This document shows, piece by piece, positions 15,167-25,541 of a stretch of 64,000 nucleotides of DNA. Under the pieces are notes generated by a model. It saw nothing but the letters and a program-made list of their open reading frames with translations, did not search any database and had not been told where the DNA came from. This stretch comes from Heliorestis convoluta. Its GTDB lineage: Bacteria; Bacillota; Desulfitobacteriia; Heliobacteriales; Heliobacteriaceae. Made by a program: the position numbers and the translations under genes. Positions within the stretch are counted from its first letter, which is position 1; every line of letters starts with the position of its first letter. Where the stretch lies: contig NZ_CP045875.1 in NCBI RefSeq assembly GCF_009649955.1, positions 1,407,501-1,471,500 on the forward strand. Direction: 5' to 3'.

Positions 15167-18100
15167 TTATATTTGCAACGCTTTTCCAATGGAGAAAAAG
15201 TAGATATGTCGCTCCTGTGGCTTCTGGCTCCACGCTTCGACCAAAGCTCTTTCGTACCAATCAAGTTGGGAACGATACTTTCGCTTCATCTCTTGCAACC
15301 ACAGCTCTTGATCAGGGTTTTTTTGCCGATCCGATTTATAGTCGAGTAAGATCCATTGACCCTTTTCTTCAAAAAGACAGTCAATCACACCTTGTAGCAC
15401 AATCTTTTCACCTTTTCCATCTTCTTCGCCTTGTACCACCTTATGACCTCTCTGTATCCTTCCTACTTCTCGCGCCTCTGGACAAGATCGAATAAAGGCT
15501 TCGAATTCAGGGAGAGGCAAAGCCAAGCTAAAGGGCACTTCGCGCAGAACCGTAGAAGCAGAAAGAAGTCGCTTCCCTAAAGGGCTTTGGAAAAACTGAT
15601 AAATCTCTTGATCCGAAAGGGCTTGTCGCTGCTCTTTACGAAGCACTTCTCGAAGAACAAGATCATCAATTTGTCGACCAATCGCAGACAGTGATAGATC
15701 TCCTGCCAGCGCGATATGCTGCATCACCAGGTGAATGGCCGAGCCTCTTTCAGAGCCTGAAAGAGCGCTTTTTTTCTGCAAAAATTGAGGCCGCTCTTGA
15801 AAGTACATTTCCAAAGAGTTGCTTTGCCTTTCTGGAAGTAGAGTCTTCTCATCGACAAAACCAGGTTCTTCCGGGCGGGTAAACCAGTTTTTCAATTGGC
15901 TGATCGACACTTTTACAGGCAAGCCTGCTTTTGCCTCATAGCCATAGTTCCACTGCAGATAGGGGCTTAGGTCCTCACTATTTGTAAAAGGTTCAAAGGC
16001 TCGGACTTTTTCTATCTTTTCTTGAAGAGAAAGCTTATCTTGAGCCTGCTCTTTCTCTTCAGCAACTGTTGTCCTGTTGGACTGGTGAAAATCGCGAGAA
16101 GTACTGTAATAAAGAGACCAGCAAGAATTCATCCAAGGCTTGCTCATAGTACTTCTGGCTATCTCCCTCCCTACTTCCTCTTCTCCAGATGCTTGCTTCG
16201 CTCCCTGTTCATCTTGTGCTCCTTCTGCCCACTTCTTAATAATCTGGCCATCAGGGTGCGCTGCTAGAACCGGTCCTATCCAGTCAAGAAAGCTAGAAGC
16301 CCGCAACAGATTCTGATCGGCCAAGGGTTTGCCCAGTTCTACCTCTTGTTGACACCACTTTTGCGCTGTTTTTACACGATCGGCCACAGTTCCTACCAGA
16401 ATCAGTTTTTCTTTCGCTCTCGTTACAGCCACATAGAGAACGCGCATCTCTTCAGCCAAGGTCTCTTTATAAATCTTTCGTTCAATGGCCAGTTTTGCTA
16501 TCGAAGGATAGTGATAGCGCCCTTCTGGTTGTAGAACAAGAGGGCCTAGGCCCAACTCTTTATGCAGCAAGAGCTTTTGTTTGCCCTCTCTTAGGTTAAA
16601 ACGATTGCCCAGAGAAGGGACAAAAACAATGGGAAATTCCAGCCCTTTGCTCTTATGAATGGACATAATTCGCACAACATTCTCTTTTTCCCCAAGAGCT
16701 CGTGCTGTTCCGAAGTCGCCACCTTGATCTTGCAGTCGCTCGATAAAGCGCAAAAAGCGAAACAAACCGCGAAAACTTGTCTTTTCAAACTGTAAAGCCC
16801 GAGAATAAAAGGCTCTTAAATTGGCTTGTCTCTGGTGTCCGCCCACCATTGCTCCAACATAATCGTAAAAGCCTGTTTCTCCATAGATCTGCCAAATCAA
16901 GGTTGCTAGAGGTCCGCTTCGAGCCAGGGTGCGCCATTTTTCTAGCTTTTGTAAAAAAGAAAGAACCTTCCCCAGAAGCGCATCAGAGAGGGAGGCCTCG
17001 TTTCCTCCTTCTCGGGAATAAGCAAGCAAGGCCTCATAGAAGGCACCCTCTTGTTCGTACAGTCGTAACGTGGCCAGTTCCGCTGCCGTAAAGCGAAAAA
17101 GAGGGGACCGTAAAGTGGCCGCAAGAGGAATATCCTGGCTAGGATTGTCGATCACTTTTAATAAGGCCATCATAACGGACACTTCCGTTGCTTCAAAATA
17201 GCCAGAACCGACTTCCGCATAAGCAGGAATTTCCATAGCGCGGAACTCATCAACAAACACATTGGCCCGGCCTTTCGTAGCGCGCAGTAAAATTACAATA
17301 TCTAGATAGGTCGCTTGCCGGTACGTGCCCTTTTCTTTGTCATAGACATACTCCGATGCGACCAACTGTTCAATGCGACGGCCGATCAGGCGTGCCTCTA
17401 GCTGTGTACGCTCCAGCTCAACCTTTTCATCAAAGCCATCATCATTTCTTTCATCGCCAAGAGCTTCTTCTTGCCCCTCAACACCAGTCCTTTCTGCTTC
17501 CTCATCAGACCCTTCTTGATCTTCTTTGTTCTGAAGCAAGTAGAATTCAATGGGTCCGTCACCAAGATGGGTGGAATCCTGGGGATAAAAAGCTCCACTT
17601 TGTAGAAACGCCTTTTCATCATACGTCATTTCACCAGCATAGGCTGTCATAATGTGCTGAAAAAGAAAGTTAACACCCTCTAGTATATTGGCGCGACTGC
17701 GAAAATTTTTCGCCAGATCAATTTTTCTACCGCCCTTTTCCTTCTCTAACACTGCCTCTTCATAAGGTTGAAAAGCACCGTACTTTTGAAGGAAAAGACT
17801 GGGCTCTGCGAGACGAAAGCGATAGATGCTTTGCTTGACATCACCGACCATAAAGCGGTTCTCTTGAGACAAAAACTCTAAGATAGTTTCTTGTACCCGA
17901 TTGATATCTTGATATTCATCGACAAGAACTTCCACGTAATGTTTCGATAGCTCTTTCGCAATCGGTGAAGGCTTCCAGAGGCCAGAATCTACTTCCTCGC
18001 TGAGCAAAGCAAGGCATTTATGTTCTAGATCGTTAAAGTCAAGAAGACGCTTTTCTTCCTTTCGCGCTTGATAGGAATTGGCAAAATCTAAGGTTAGTTC

Positions 18101-19144
18101 CACGAACAACGCCATCTCTGGCCCTAGCTTCTCTAGCTCTTTCACCATCTCATTGGGATGGCGAGAAAAGTATTTTTTCTCCATATCCCGTAGCTTGTCT
18201 TTACAATGGTTTCTCTTTGCTTTAACTTCTTCTTTCCGCGCTTCGTCTACTTGAACTCTCTTACTCGGCAATCTCTTGAAAGCAAGATGAACAAAGCCCT
18301 CGTATAAAGAGAGCCAAGATTTTTTACAAGCTTGCTGCAAATCTTGAAGCTGATGCAATTCCTCTTGCACAATTTCTTCATAGTGATAAGGCCCTGGTGC
18401 TTGGCAAAGAGCGAGCGCTCCTGCTAGTTCCTGGGCCAAGGCTTCTAAATCCATGGCCAGATCTTCACGCAACAGGGCAAACCAAGGTATATCATCAATC
18501 GATTGCTGCTGCACCTGGTCAAAAAGATTGACAATCTGCTGTAACCAAGTAAAAGGTTGCGGTTGGCTTTGCGCACGTTCATAGAGCTTACGAACCACTT
18601 CTTGCAAGGCACTGTCATCCCGATCGCTGCCGTAGGCATCTAAAAGTCGGTCAAAAGCGTCTGCTTTCTCTTGTTCTACAATACCTGCACCTATCTTGTC
18701 ATAAAAATCTTCAAAGACTTGATCAAGCCCATCTTGTTGCAACAAGGCACTTTCTGTCTCATCAGCAATGCGAAAAGAAGGGTCTAGCTCTAAGCGATAA
18801 TAGTGCTTTCGTACCAACTCCAAGCAATAGGAGTGAAGTGTCGTAATAGAAGCTCTGTTGAGCAGGACCAGTTGTCGCCGCAGGTGTCCATTTTCTGGTT
18901 CTTGATGAAGTGCTTTCGTTACAGCCTCTCGAATCCGTTCTCTCATCTCTGCGGCGGCTGCATTGGTAAAAGTCAGAACGAGCAAGCGATCGACATCAAG
19001 GCCTTCTCGAATGTAGCCAATAATTCGTTCTACAAGCACAGCCGTCTTACCCGCACCAGCGGCAGCCGCTACCAACAAGTTAGAACGGCGCGCTGTAATA
19101 GCCTGCCACTGCTCATCAGTCCACCGACTCTCTCGCTGTAACAT
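15167..19144 (-). CDS. addA: ATP-dependent helicase/nuclease AddA
   Basis: Subunit A of the AddAB double-strand-break resection complex, the Gram-positive counterpart of RecBCD. At about 1,325 residues it is slightly long for the family. UvrD-like helicase motifs: VAAAAGAGKTAVLVERI (Walker A), LVLTFTNAAAAEMRERI, VDEYQDIN (Walker B), VKQSIYRFR, IMSIHKSKGLEFPIV and VAVTRAKEKL. The C-terminal RecB-type nuclease has LLDYKSDR. Two charged low-complexity inserts lie mid-protein. AGGAGG is eight bases before the ATG at 19144, which shares one base with the addB stop (TGATG), so the two are coupled. Confidence 0.95.
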   Translation of the reverse strand: MLQRESRWTDEQWQAITARRSNLLVAAAAGAGKTAVLVERIIGYIREGLDVDRLLVLTFTNAAAAEMRERIREAVTKALHQEPENGHLRRQLVLLNRASITTLHSYCLELVRKHYYRLELDPSFRIADETESALLQQDGLDQVFEDFYDKIGAGIVEQEKADAFDRLLDAYGSDRDDSALQEVVRKLYERAQSQPQPFTWLQQIVNLFDQVQQQSIDDIPWFALLREDLAMDLEALAQELAGALALCQAPGPYHYEEIVQEELHQLQDLQQACKKSWLSLYEGFVHLAFKRLPSKRVQVDEARKEEVKAKRNHCKDKLRDMEKKYFSRHPNEMVKELEKLGPEMALFVELTLDFANSYQARKEEKRLLDFNDLEHKCLALLSEEVDSGLWKPSPIAKELSKHYVEVLVDEYQDINRVQETILEFLSQENRFMVGDVKQSIYRFRLAEPSLFLQKYGAFQPYEEAVLEKEKGGRKIDLAKNFRSRANILEGVNFLFQHIMTAYAGEMTYDEKAFLQSGAFYPQDSTHLGDGPIEFYLLQNKEDQEGSDEEAERTGVEGQEEALGDERNDDGFDEKVELERTQLEARLIGRRIEQLVASEYVYDKEKGTYRQATYLDIVILLRATKGRANVFVDEFRAMEIPAYAEVGSGYFEATEVSVMMALLKVIDNPSQDIPLAATLRSPLFRFTAAELATLRLYEQEGAFYEALLAYSREGGNEASLSDALLGKVLSFLQKLEKWRTLARSGPLATLIWQIYGETGFYDYVGAMVGGHQRQANLRAFYSRALQFEKTSFRGLFRFLRFIERLQDQGGDFGTARALGEKENVVRIMSIHKSKGLEFPIVFVPSLGNRFNLREGKQKLLLHKELGLGPLVLQPEGRYHYPSIAKLAIERKIYKETLAEEMRVLYVAVTRAKEKLILVGTVADRVKTAQKWCQQEVELGKPLADQNLLRASSFLDWIGPVLAAHPDGQIIKKWAEGAQDEQGAKQASGEEEVGREIARSTMSKPWMNSCWSLYYSTSRDFHQSNRTTVAEEKEQAQDKLSLQEKIEKVRAFEPFTNSEDLSPYLQWNYGYEAKAGLPVKVSISQLKNWFTRPEEPGFVDEKTLLPERQSNSLEMYFQERPQFLQKKSALSGSERGSAIHLVMQHIALAGDLSLSAIGRQIDDLVLREVLRKEQRQALSDQEIYQFFQSPLGKRLLSASTVLREVPFSLALPLPEFEAFIRSCPEAREVGRIQRGHKVVQGEEDGKGEKIVLQGVIDCLFEEKGQWILLDYKSDRQKNPDQELWLQEMKRKYRSQLDWYERALVEAWSQKPQERHIYFFSIGKALQI

Positions 19145-22100
19145 CAAAAACGCCTCCTATCGTAGCCACCTGAGCCATCGATGCCAAGAATTCCTTCCTT
19201 GTTGCCTTTTGCGCACTGGCTTAGATCGTACATAACCGATCTTTCGTGACTCGAACTTTGCCCCACTTTTTCTATCTTTGACCAAATGGCCTCGCTCGGC
19301 TCATCAAGGAGAATTCGATACTGGTTCTCATCTAGCAACAAGTCGAACTGACAGACCGCTTTATAAGCGCAAAAAGTACAAGCCACCCTTTCTTTTCTTT
19401 TGTAGGGATCAATGGCAATGGAGCCATCAAGAATGGCTTCCCCCATCTGACGAAAAAGTTGATGCAAGTACGTACGTAGCTTTTGAAACTGATCTAACGT
19501 CATAATAGAAGAGCGGCTATCGAAAGTACCATCTTTTTTTAAAGCGACTGGTAAAATATCAGAAAAACCAAAGAGATCGCGATCCATAAGACGAACCGCA
19601 TCGGGATCAGCCAAAAGCACCCCTTGCATTTTCAGCTTTTTGATCAAAGATTTTGCCGCCTCTTCCGGTGCGATAGGCCCTTGTTGTGTCAACATGGGGT
19701 TTTGCACCGTAAAATAAAGCATACCACCGGGATGAATCAGGTGATGATCGGAACGGTTGAAAAGATAAGGTCCTGCAGCAAGCGCCACATCGAGGTAGGC
19801 CAGTAACTGCAGTCTCAGTCCATGATACATCTCAGCAAGCTCTAGACGGCTGAAGCTCGATTTGTAATCAACAATGCGCAGCAAAGAGCGATCGTTGCCA
19901 TCATAGCCATCAATGCGATCAATCCGACCGACTAGCTCTAAAGAGCGTCCTTGTGATAACGGCACGATTAAAGGTGGCAAGCCTTGCCCCGGTCCAAAAG
20001 ACGCTTCTAAGCGCAAGGGTCGGAAGGAGCCACGACGCAACTGCTCTGTCATCGTCCAAGTGGCACGGCCTACCGTTTTTTGCAATCGTCGTTGCAAATA
20101 GCGAAGACGAGCCGAACTAAGTAGAATTTCATTCTGTAGCTGCGGCGCCAAGGAAGATACAATGGTCTTGCTCAAATCCCCACATTGCCCTTCTGTCATG
20201 GACGCCCAGTCTAACTTTTTCTCGAACACTTGCTCACCAAAAATCTTCATCGCTTCATGGAAGAACTGCCCTAGATCGGGTGCCTGCAACCGGAAAAGAG
20301 AACGCTCTTTTAATCGCAAGCCATGAGAAAGAAAGTGAGAAAAAGGACAGCTCGCAAACTGCTCAATCCGTGAAATTCCGGTACGCAATTTTTTTCCGTA
20401 GAGCTTTTTGCTTAGCTCTACTGTCAGGGGCGGTTCCTGGTTGTGATGCCACAGACCAGGCACAATTCCCTCTAGCTCAGAGCGCCATGATGCTTGCCGA
20501 ACAAACCAATCATAAAGCTTCCACCAAAAGGGCGCCATCGCTCGGCCAGCAAAAGCTTCTCGCAAAGGTGGCATCAGATACGAAAGAGCACGGCGAGGAT
20601 GATATAGATATTCCTGCAACAACCTTTCTTCTTCTTCTTCGAATAAAGGTGGCTCTACAAAGTACGTCTTTTCTTCCACTTGCTCATAAAGCTCTCGAAT
20701 CCGCGCGACAATCGAAGAAGGCATCATCGCTTTGCCTTCTTCATCGGCCAGGGGATAGGTCACAAAGAGGCGTTCGCTCGCTCGAGTTAAAGCGACATAG
20801 ACAAGATACTGTTCTTCAAAAAGACGGCGGCGACTGCCTGGTGCTAGCTCTAAGCCGCTTAACACTTTTAACCGCTCTCGCTCTCCATCATCGAAGATCC
20901 CATCTTCTTGTACGCGCGCTGGAAAAATACCATCAGAAGCACCAATCAGAAAAGCGGCCTTTACTTCAGGGCTGCGAGAGCGATTCAGAGAAGCAATCAG
21001 AACTTGATCATATTCCGGCGGAATCAAGCCTAAGGTAAGACTTTCTAGACCGGCCTCTATGACAAGGCGATAGGTGGCAAGATCCATCTCCTGATCGTCA
21101 AAAGCTTCTACCACTTGATCGAATAGATCAACGATGGCTTTCCAGATCTGACGATGAGTCCTTGCTTCTTCCAGCAAGCCCTCCTCTTCGGCTTGATCAC
21201 TCCAACGAGCCAAAGTTGCTGGTACCTGTAGCTCCATAAGCAATTCGTACAAAGCCGCTGTAATGGCTCGAACTTCTCCTTTTTTTTCGACTTTCTGCTG
21301 AAAAACGAGCAAAGCGTGACGAGCCTTATCTCGAGCCTCATTGACAGCAACGAGCCGCTCTAGATCTTTTCGCTGTCTCTCTAGATCTTCTTCTTTGCCT
21401 GTTATCTTCCGTTGAAAGACCCAGGGCTGCTGATCACGCCAGCGATAGCCGCGAATGCCATGAGCGAGTACATAATTTTCCAATCGATCGACTTCTTCCC
21501 GCTCTAAGGGAACCAAGTCGGTCTTCAGATAGCGAAAAAGAGGCTCATAAGACCAATCAAAGTGTAGAGCATCTAAAGCAGAACGAAGCAATTCTACCAG
21601 CGGATGATGCTGTACGGGACGCTTGCGATCAAGGAAAAAAGGAATATCAAAATCTTGAAAAACAGCGGCGATCAGATCATGATAAGGCTCCATATCGCGA
21701 ACAAAAAGAGCCATCTCACGCCATCGATAGCCCTCATCGCGGCTCAAACGCAAAATTTCCCGAGCCACACCCTCTATCTCACTTCTTCGATTCACAGCAC
21801 CACCTACTACAAGACCAGAAGCAGGCCCTGGCAGCACTGGCGTAAGGCGGTGGAAATAAGCGCGCTCTAGATGCTGTAGTACGTGATTCTGCAAGCGATA
21901 GAGCTTGCGTTGCACGACAGTTTCTTCTACAGGCACTTGTAATTGCTGTGATAGTTCGATCAACTGTTGATATGTTTGGGCCGTACGATAAAAAGGATCG
22001 GTCTCATCGGATGCACGCTCGATTGTGGTAGCATCGAGCGTTAGCGTTATATTGACTTGATGACAGCACTTCATCAAAGCGCCAAGTACCTGCAACTCCT

Positions 22101-22740
22101 GTGGTGTAAAGCCTGCAAAGCCATCAACCCAGATCGTACCGTCTCGTAAAGTCTCTGATTGAGGCAGCTTTTGAGCTAGTAAAGTTAAGTAATCATCAGG
22201 ATCGGTATATGTATGAGCTAAAAAGGCAGAAAAAGACTCATAAATCAAAGCCAAGTCTTGTAGCTTATGGGCCAGCAAATTGTTGCCTTCTTTTTCTTTG
22301 ACCTGATTATAGCTCTGTAGCAGACTTTCCCCATTGACTTGATATAATTTTAACTCTGTTAAAGTGCCCGCCAAGGCATCGGCAAAGCCAGGCCGTTCAG
22401 CAGAACGATGAAAAATACGTAAATCCTCTTTCTTCGCTTCTACGATCTGGCGAAGAACCATCCGCTTCCCTATCTCACCAATGGGCAACCGAGCAGCGCC
22501 ACCGACTTCCTGCAAGATACGCCAGGCCAGACGACGAAAACTATAGACTTGGCCTCGAATGGTACCACGCAGTTCTGGCGTAGACAAAAGGGCTCGTTCT
22601 GTCTGAAAGGAAGCTTGTTCTGGAACGAGCAGTACCAGTGCTTTTCCCTGTCTTGAACAATGAAGAGCCCTTCTCGCTTCTTGCAAACAAAGATGGGTCT
22701 TACCTGTGCCAGCTCGTCCAAGGATCAACCGAAGCCCCAA
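19144..22740 (-). CDS. addB: ATP-dependent helicase/nuclease AddB
   Basis: Subunit B of AddAB, 1,198 residues. GRAGTGKTHLC is the N-terminal Walker A. The C-terminal nuclease has RIVDYKSS and is held by an iron-sulfur cluster whose cysteines appear as FASCPFSHFL and CTFCAYKAVCQFD. The start is a TTG at 22740, with AAGGAGGTG about eight bases upstream. It is the first gene of the addBA pair; the gap to ppk2, which is divergent, is about 180 bases. Confidence 0.95.
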   Translation of the reverse strand: MGLRLILGRAGTGKTHLCLQEARRALHCSRQGKALVLLVPEQASFQTERALLSTPELRGTIRGQVYSFRRLAWRILQEVGGAARLPIGEIGKRMVLRQIVEAKKEDLRIFHRSAERPGFADALAGTLTELKLYQVNGESLLQSYNQVKEKEGNNLLAHKLQDLALIYESFSAFLAHTYTDPDDYLTLLAQKLPQSETLRDGTIWVDGFAGFTPQELQVLGALMKCCHQVNITLTLDATTIERASDETDPFYRTAQTYQQLIELSQQLQVPVEETVVQRKLYRLQNHVLQHLERAYFHRLTPVLPGPASGLVVGGAVNRRSEIEGVAREILRLSRDEGYRWREMALFVRDMEPYHDLIAAVFQDFDIPFFLDRKRPVQHHPLVELLRSALDALHFDWSYEPLFRYLKTDLVPLEREEVDRLENYVLAHGIRGYRWRDQQPWVFQRKITGKEEDLERQRKDLERLVAVNEARDKARHALLVFQQKVEKKGEVRAITAALYELLMELQVPATLARWSDQAEEEGLLEEARTHRQIWKAIVDLFDQVVEAFDDQEMDLATYRLVIEAGLESLTLGLIPPEYDQVLIASLNRSRSPEVKAAFLIGASDGIFPARVQEDGIFDDGERERLKVLSGLELAPGSRRRLFEEQYLVYVALTRASERLFVTYPLADEEGKAMMPSSIVARIRELYEQVEEKTYFVEPPLFEEEEERLLQEYLYHPRRALSYLMPPLREAFAGRAMAPFWWKLYDWFVRQASWRSELEGIVPGLWHHNQEPPLTVELSKKLYGKKLRTGISRIEQFASCPFSHFLSHGLRLKERSLFRLQAPDLGQFFHEAMKIFGEQVFEKKLDWASMTEGQCGDLSKTIVSSLAPQLQNEILLSSARLRYLQRRLQKTVGRATWTMTEQLRRGSFRPLRLEASFGPGQGLPPLIVPLSQGRSLELVGRIDRIDGYDGNDRSLLRIVDYKSSFSRLELAEMYHGLRLQLLAYLDVALAAGPYLFNRSDHHLIHPGGMLYFTVQNPMLTQQGPIAPEEAAKSLIKKLKMQGVLLADPDAVRLMDRDLFGFSDILPVALKKDGTFDSRSSIMTLDQFQKLRTYLHQLFRQMGEAILDGSIAIDPYKRKERVACTFCAYKAVCQFDLLLDENQYRILLDEPSEAIWSKIEKVGQSSSHERSVMYDLSQCAKGNKEGILGIDGSGGYDRRRF

Positions 22741-22922
22741 TAGAAGACACCTCCTTGATTCTTAACATATCTTGACAGATTAATAAAAAGCAATTCGTCA
22801 AAGGAAAAAGCAAACCCTTTTTTACCCTATTATCATTTCTAAGAAAAGGAATCGCCTACGCAGTGAAGAATAAAGTAGGTAATAAAAGAAAAAGAGAATT
22901 AGGAACAAACGGAGGTTTGATG

Positions 22923-23642
22923 ATGCGACTTGCTGATATTGATCTAACGCAGCGTTTAAACCGAGCCGAATATCAGGAAAAATTATCTCAATTACAATTG
23001 GCTCACTTACAATACCAAGCGATGATGATCGAAAAAGATGTAGCCATTATCATGGTTTTTGAAGGCTGGGACGCCTCTGGCAAAGGCGGTGCTATAAAAA
23101 GAATTACAGAGAAACTAGATCCACGAACCTACGAAGTTCACCCGATAGGCGCCCCTACACCCATAGAACTACAGCACCACTACATGCGACGTTTCTGGGT
23201 GCGGCTACCTCGTCATGGACAAATGGCTTTGTTTGACCGCAGTTGGTATGGCCGCGTTCTCGTAGAAAGAGTTGAGAAACTATGCGAGAAAGAAGCATGG
23301 CGACGGGCCTATCGAGAAATTAATGAGTTCGAAAGGCTCTTGCTCGATGACAAAACACTGCTGCTGAAGTTTTTTCTTCATATCAGTCCAGAAGAACAAT
23401 TGAAACGGTTCAAAGACAGAGAAGAAAACCCCTACAAAAGATGGAAAATCACCAGCGAAGACTGGCGCAATCGGGACAAGTGGGCAGAGTACCACAAGGC
23501 AATTGATGAAATGCTAGAAAAAACGCATACAGCCACAGCACCCTGGTACCTCATCCCTTTTGAAGATAAAAAGTATGGACGCATTCGAATCATGGAAATT
23601 ATCCTTCAACGATATAAGCGTTTTTTCAAATATGTACTCTAG
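22923..23642 (+). CDS. ppk2: Polyphosphate kinase 2 family protein
   Basis: Uses polyphosphate to phosphorylate nucleotides. About 239 residues form a one-domain PPK2: Walker A GWDASGKGGAIKRI, then LDPRTYEVHPIGAPTPIE, FWVRLPRHGQMALFDRSWYGRVLVERVE and the lid residues. The ending W.LIPFEDKKYGRIR is usual. GGAGG is seven bases before the ATG at 22923; a second ATG directly precedes it. Whether the preferred acceptor is NMP or NDP cannot be read from sequence alone. Confidence 0.9.
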   Translation: MRLADIDLTQRLNRAEYQEKLSQLQLAHLQYQAMMIEKDVAIIMVFEGWDASGKGGAIKRITEKLDPRTYEVHPIGAPTPIELQHHYMRRFWVRLPRHGQMALFDRSWYGRVLVERVEKLCEKEAWRRAYREINEFERLLLDDKTLLLKFFLHISPEEQLKRFKDREENPYKRWKITSEDWRNRDKWAEYHKAIDEMLEKTHTATAPWYLIPFEDKKYGRIRIMEIILQRYKRFFKYVL

Positions 23643-23764
23643 CCGCAGGCTCTTTACGTATGGTATAGAATAGAACTCTCTGAGCATCTCGAAAGGCTCT
23701 CCCAAGTTAAAAAAGGACTCCCCCCTAAGTCTCTTGTAGTCCTCTTTACGACAGGAGGAAAGAC

Positions 23765-24793
23765 ATGCAACCAACTATTAAAAGAATACGATCTGCCTCG
23801 GCTCGAATTGGAATGGAACTAGCCAATGATGTTTTCTCTCCCACAGGTTCTGTAATCGCCAACAAAGGAGAACGCTTGAACGTTCGGCTCTTACACATGA
23901 TTCGAATGCACAATATAGAATATCTCTATATCATTGTTGGCGAAAAGATTAACCCGGAAGAGTATCTCAATATTGAGAGACAAAGCATGATACAATTCTC
24001 AGAAGCTTATAAGGCAACAGAGTCTGAAGTAAAAAAGAGCATGCAAGGCATATGTCAAGGCGAAAAAGTAGAAGCTCATTGTTTTTTTGAAATCACCGAT
24101 AAGGTTATGCATTCCCTCGAAAAGCCAGAAGAAATTCTCAAGTATTTGTACGCTCTACGAGCAGACCGAAGTACCACCTTTACGCACAGTTTAAACGTAT
24201 CGATTGTAAGCAACCTTATAGGAACGTGGTTACACTATGGGCCAGCGCAGATTAAAGAACTGACCATCGCAGCTCTTCTTCATGATATCGGTAAAACTAT
24301 AAGGAGTTATCACCCAGAGCAAGATTATCACTTCCATCCCCTTATAGGGCACGATCTGCTTCAAAAGCACAATTATCCCGCATCGATTGCCAACGCAGTC
24401 CTTTTTCATCATGAAACCCTCGATGGCACTGGCTTTCCCATGAAAATAAAGTGGGGAGAAATTCCTGAGTACGCCCGTATTATTGCCATCGCCAATTTTT
24501 ATGACAATCAAACAACAGGTGGCAAGACTTATCAAGAACGGCCCCATCCTTATAAAGTTCTACAACTCTTAGAAAGAGATGGGTTCACACGCTTTGACTC
24601 AACCTACATGAACACCTTCATGAAAAGAATTGCACACTATTACCAAAATGCCTGGGTTCGCCTTAGCGATGGAAGAAAAGGCAAAATCGTCTTTATTAAC
24701 GAATATGCACTCTCTTCACCGATTGTAGATATAGCCGGAGAATTGGTAAACCTCTATAGTAGAAAAGACATAACCATTGATCGTATCCTGTAA
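23765..24793 (+). CDS. HD-GYP domain protein (probable c-di-GMP phosphodiesterase)
   Basis: The 342 residues have an N-terminal SVIANKGERLN-type strand region common in Firmicute HD-GYP proteins, then an HD-GYP domain with HSLNVS, LLHDIGKT, HPLIGHDLL, LFHHETLDGTGFPMKI and ARIIAIANFYDNQTT. The signature HHExxxGxGYP reads HHETLDGTGFP, a tolerated variation. Predicted to break down cyclic di-GMP. CAGGAGG precedes the ATG by six bases. Monocistronic, with a bidirectional terminator at its end. Confidence 0.85.
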   Translation: MQPTIKRIRSASARIGMELANDVFSPTGSVIANKGERLNVRLLHMIRMHNIEYLYIIVGEKINPEEYLNIERQSMIQFSEAYKATESEVKKSMQGICQGEKVEAHCFFEITDKVMHSLEKPEEILKYLYALRADRSTTFTHSLNVSIVSNLIGTWLHYGPAQIKELTIAALLHDIGKTIRSYHPEQDYHFHPLIGHDLLQKHNYPASIANAVLFHHETLDGTGFPMKIKWGEIPEYARIIAIANFYDNQTTGGKTYQERPHPYKVLQLLERDGFTRFDSTYMNTFMKRIAHYYQNAWVRLSDGRKGKIVFINEYALSSPIVDIAGELVNLYSRKDITIDRIL

Positions 24794-24802
24794 AGAGTAA
24801 AA

Positions 24803-24836
24803 AAAAGAGCTACCTCTTAGCGTAGGTAGCTCTTTT
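24803..24836. terminator. Bidirectional terminator
   Basis: AAAAGAGCTACCT (24803-24815) pairs with AGGTAGCTCTTTT (24824-24836). Both sides have T/A runs, so it can serve the HD-GYP gene and the convergent gene at 24841. Confidence 0.8.
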
Positions 24837-24840
24837 TCCA

Positions 24841-25206
24841 TTAAACAAAATCAGCCAATACTTTTTTCTGATCCTTTTCCGTCCAAGCACAATCGGGCAT
24901 GCTTTTTTCCTTAAGCCTGTCCAAAGGGTCGAGATCATTTTGACAGCAGCCATGGGTTGTACGAGCATGTAACTCAGCAAGCTTCGCATCGTTAAAACGA
25001 TCTGTCGTAGACAAATAACCGGTGATTCTCCGAACACGAACAATGGGGCTCGTTCCAATAACTCGAAGAGCCATTTGCCCTTCCTCTTCCAAAACTTCTA
25101 CTGTATGGGGGTTATAAATCTTCTCTTCTTGCACCATCTTCTTCGCTTCAGCAAGCACAAGCTGCTCTTGTTCTTTCGTCAGTGTCAGGGCCGAATGAAT
25201 GATCAT
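24841..25206 (-). CDS. Stand-alone NrdD C-terminal-like (glycyl-radical-type) domain protein
   Basis: About 121 residues. The segment VRVRRITGYLSTTDRFNDAKLAELHARTTHG resembles the extreme C-terminus of class III anaerobic ribonucleotide reductase, where the R..GY.. glycine bears the radical. The rest of NrdD is absent, so the protein may be a radical-domain relative, a spare part or a regulator. A CCQNDLD segment with two cysteines and another cysteine (MPDCAW) follow. GGAGG lies eight bases before the ATG at 25206; the frame opens three codons earlier. The assignment is from pattern memory, not alignment. Confidence 0.55.
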   Translation of the reverse strand: MIIHSALTLTKEQEQLVLAEAKKMVQEEKIYNPHTVEVLEEEGQMALRVIGTSPIVRVRRITGYLSTTDRFNDAKLAELHARTTHGCCQNDLDPLDRLKEKSMPDCAWTEKDQKKVLADFV

Positions 25207-25406
25207 GGCCGCCACCTCCCCTAGTTATCTATCTCTATTGTGCCGATTGGGCCATCTTTTGTCAACGCTAATTATTATTATTATTGACCCCTTTTCCTTC
25301 TTCTCATTCAGCTATAAAAAAGGTGAAATAAGCTGGAATTATTAACCATATCTTTTCGACAACATATACATAATAGTGAACCTATAGCTAGAAGGGAGGG
25401 ATTATC

Positions 25407-25532
25407 ATGTTCCCACCAGAAAAACCGAAGCCTCGCGTTATCAGCGTAACTCTTCGTCCTGGGGACCGCCTCGTTGTAAGCTGTGATCGAAGAAAAAGAA
25501 AAAAATCTTGCTGCCGTCCCATCTTAATGTAG
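25407..25532 (+). CDS. Small basic protein, 41 residues, unknown
   Basis: An ATG follows AGAAGGGAGGG at good spacing. The product begins MFPPEKPKPRVISVTLRPG and continues to a K/R-rich segment with three cysteines (C-D-R-R, then S-C-C-R-P). It is not recognised. The charge pattern and ribosome site favour a real gene. A hairpin and a decaying 16-bp tandem repeat follow directly. Confidence 0.5.
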   Translation: MFPPEKPKPRVISVTLRPGDRLVVSCDRRKRKKSCCRPILM

Positions 25533-25541
25533 TTGATTTTA

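Noticed and set aside
16022-21870. Plus-strand frames of up to 252 codons opposite addA and addB
   Set aside because: They are shadows of long, well-identified minus-strand genes and show no family motifs.
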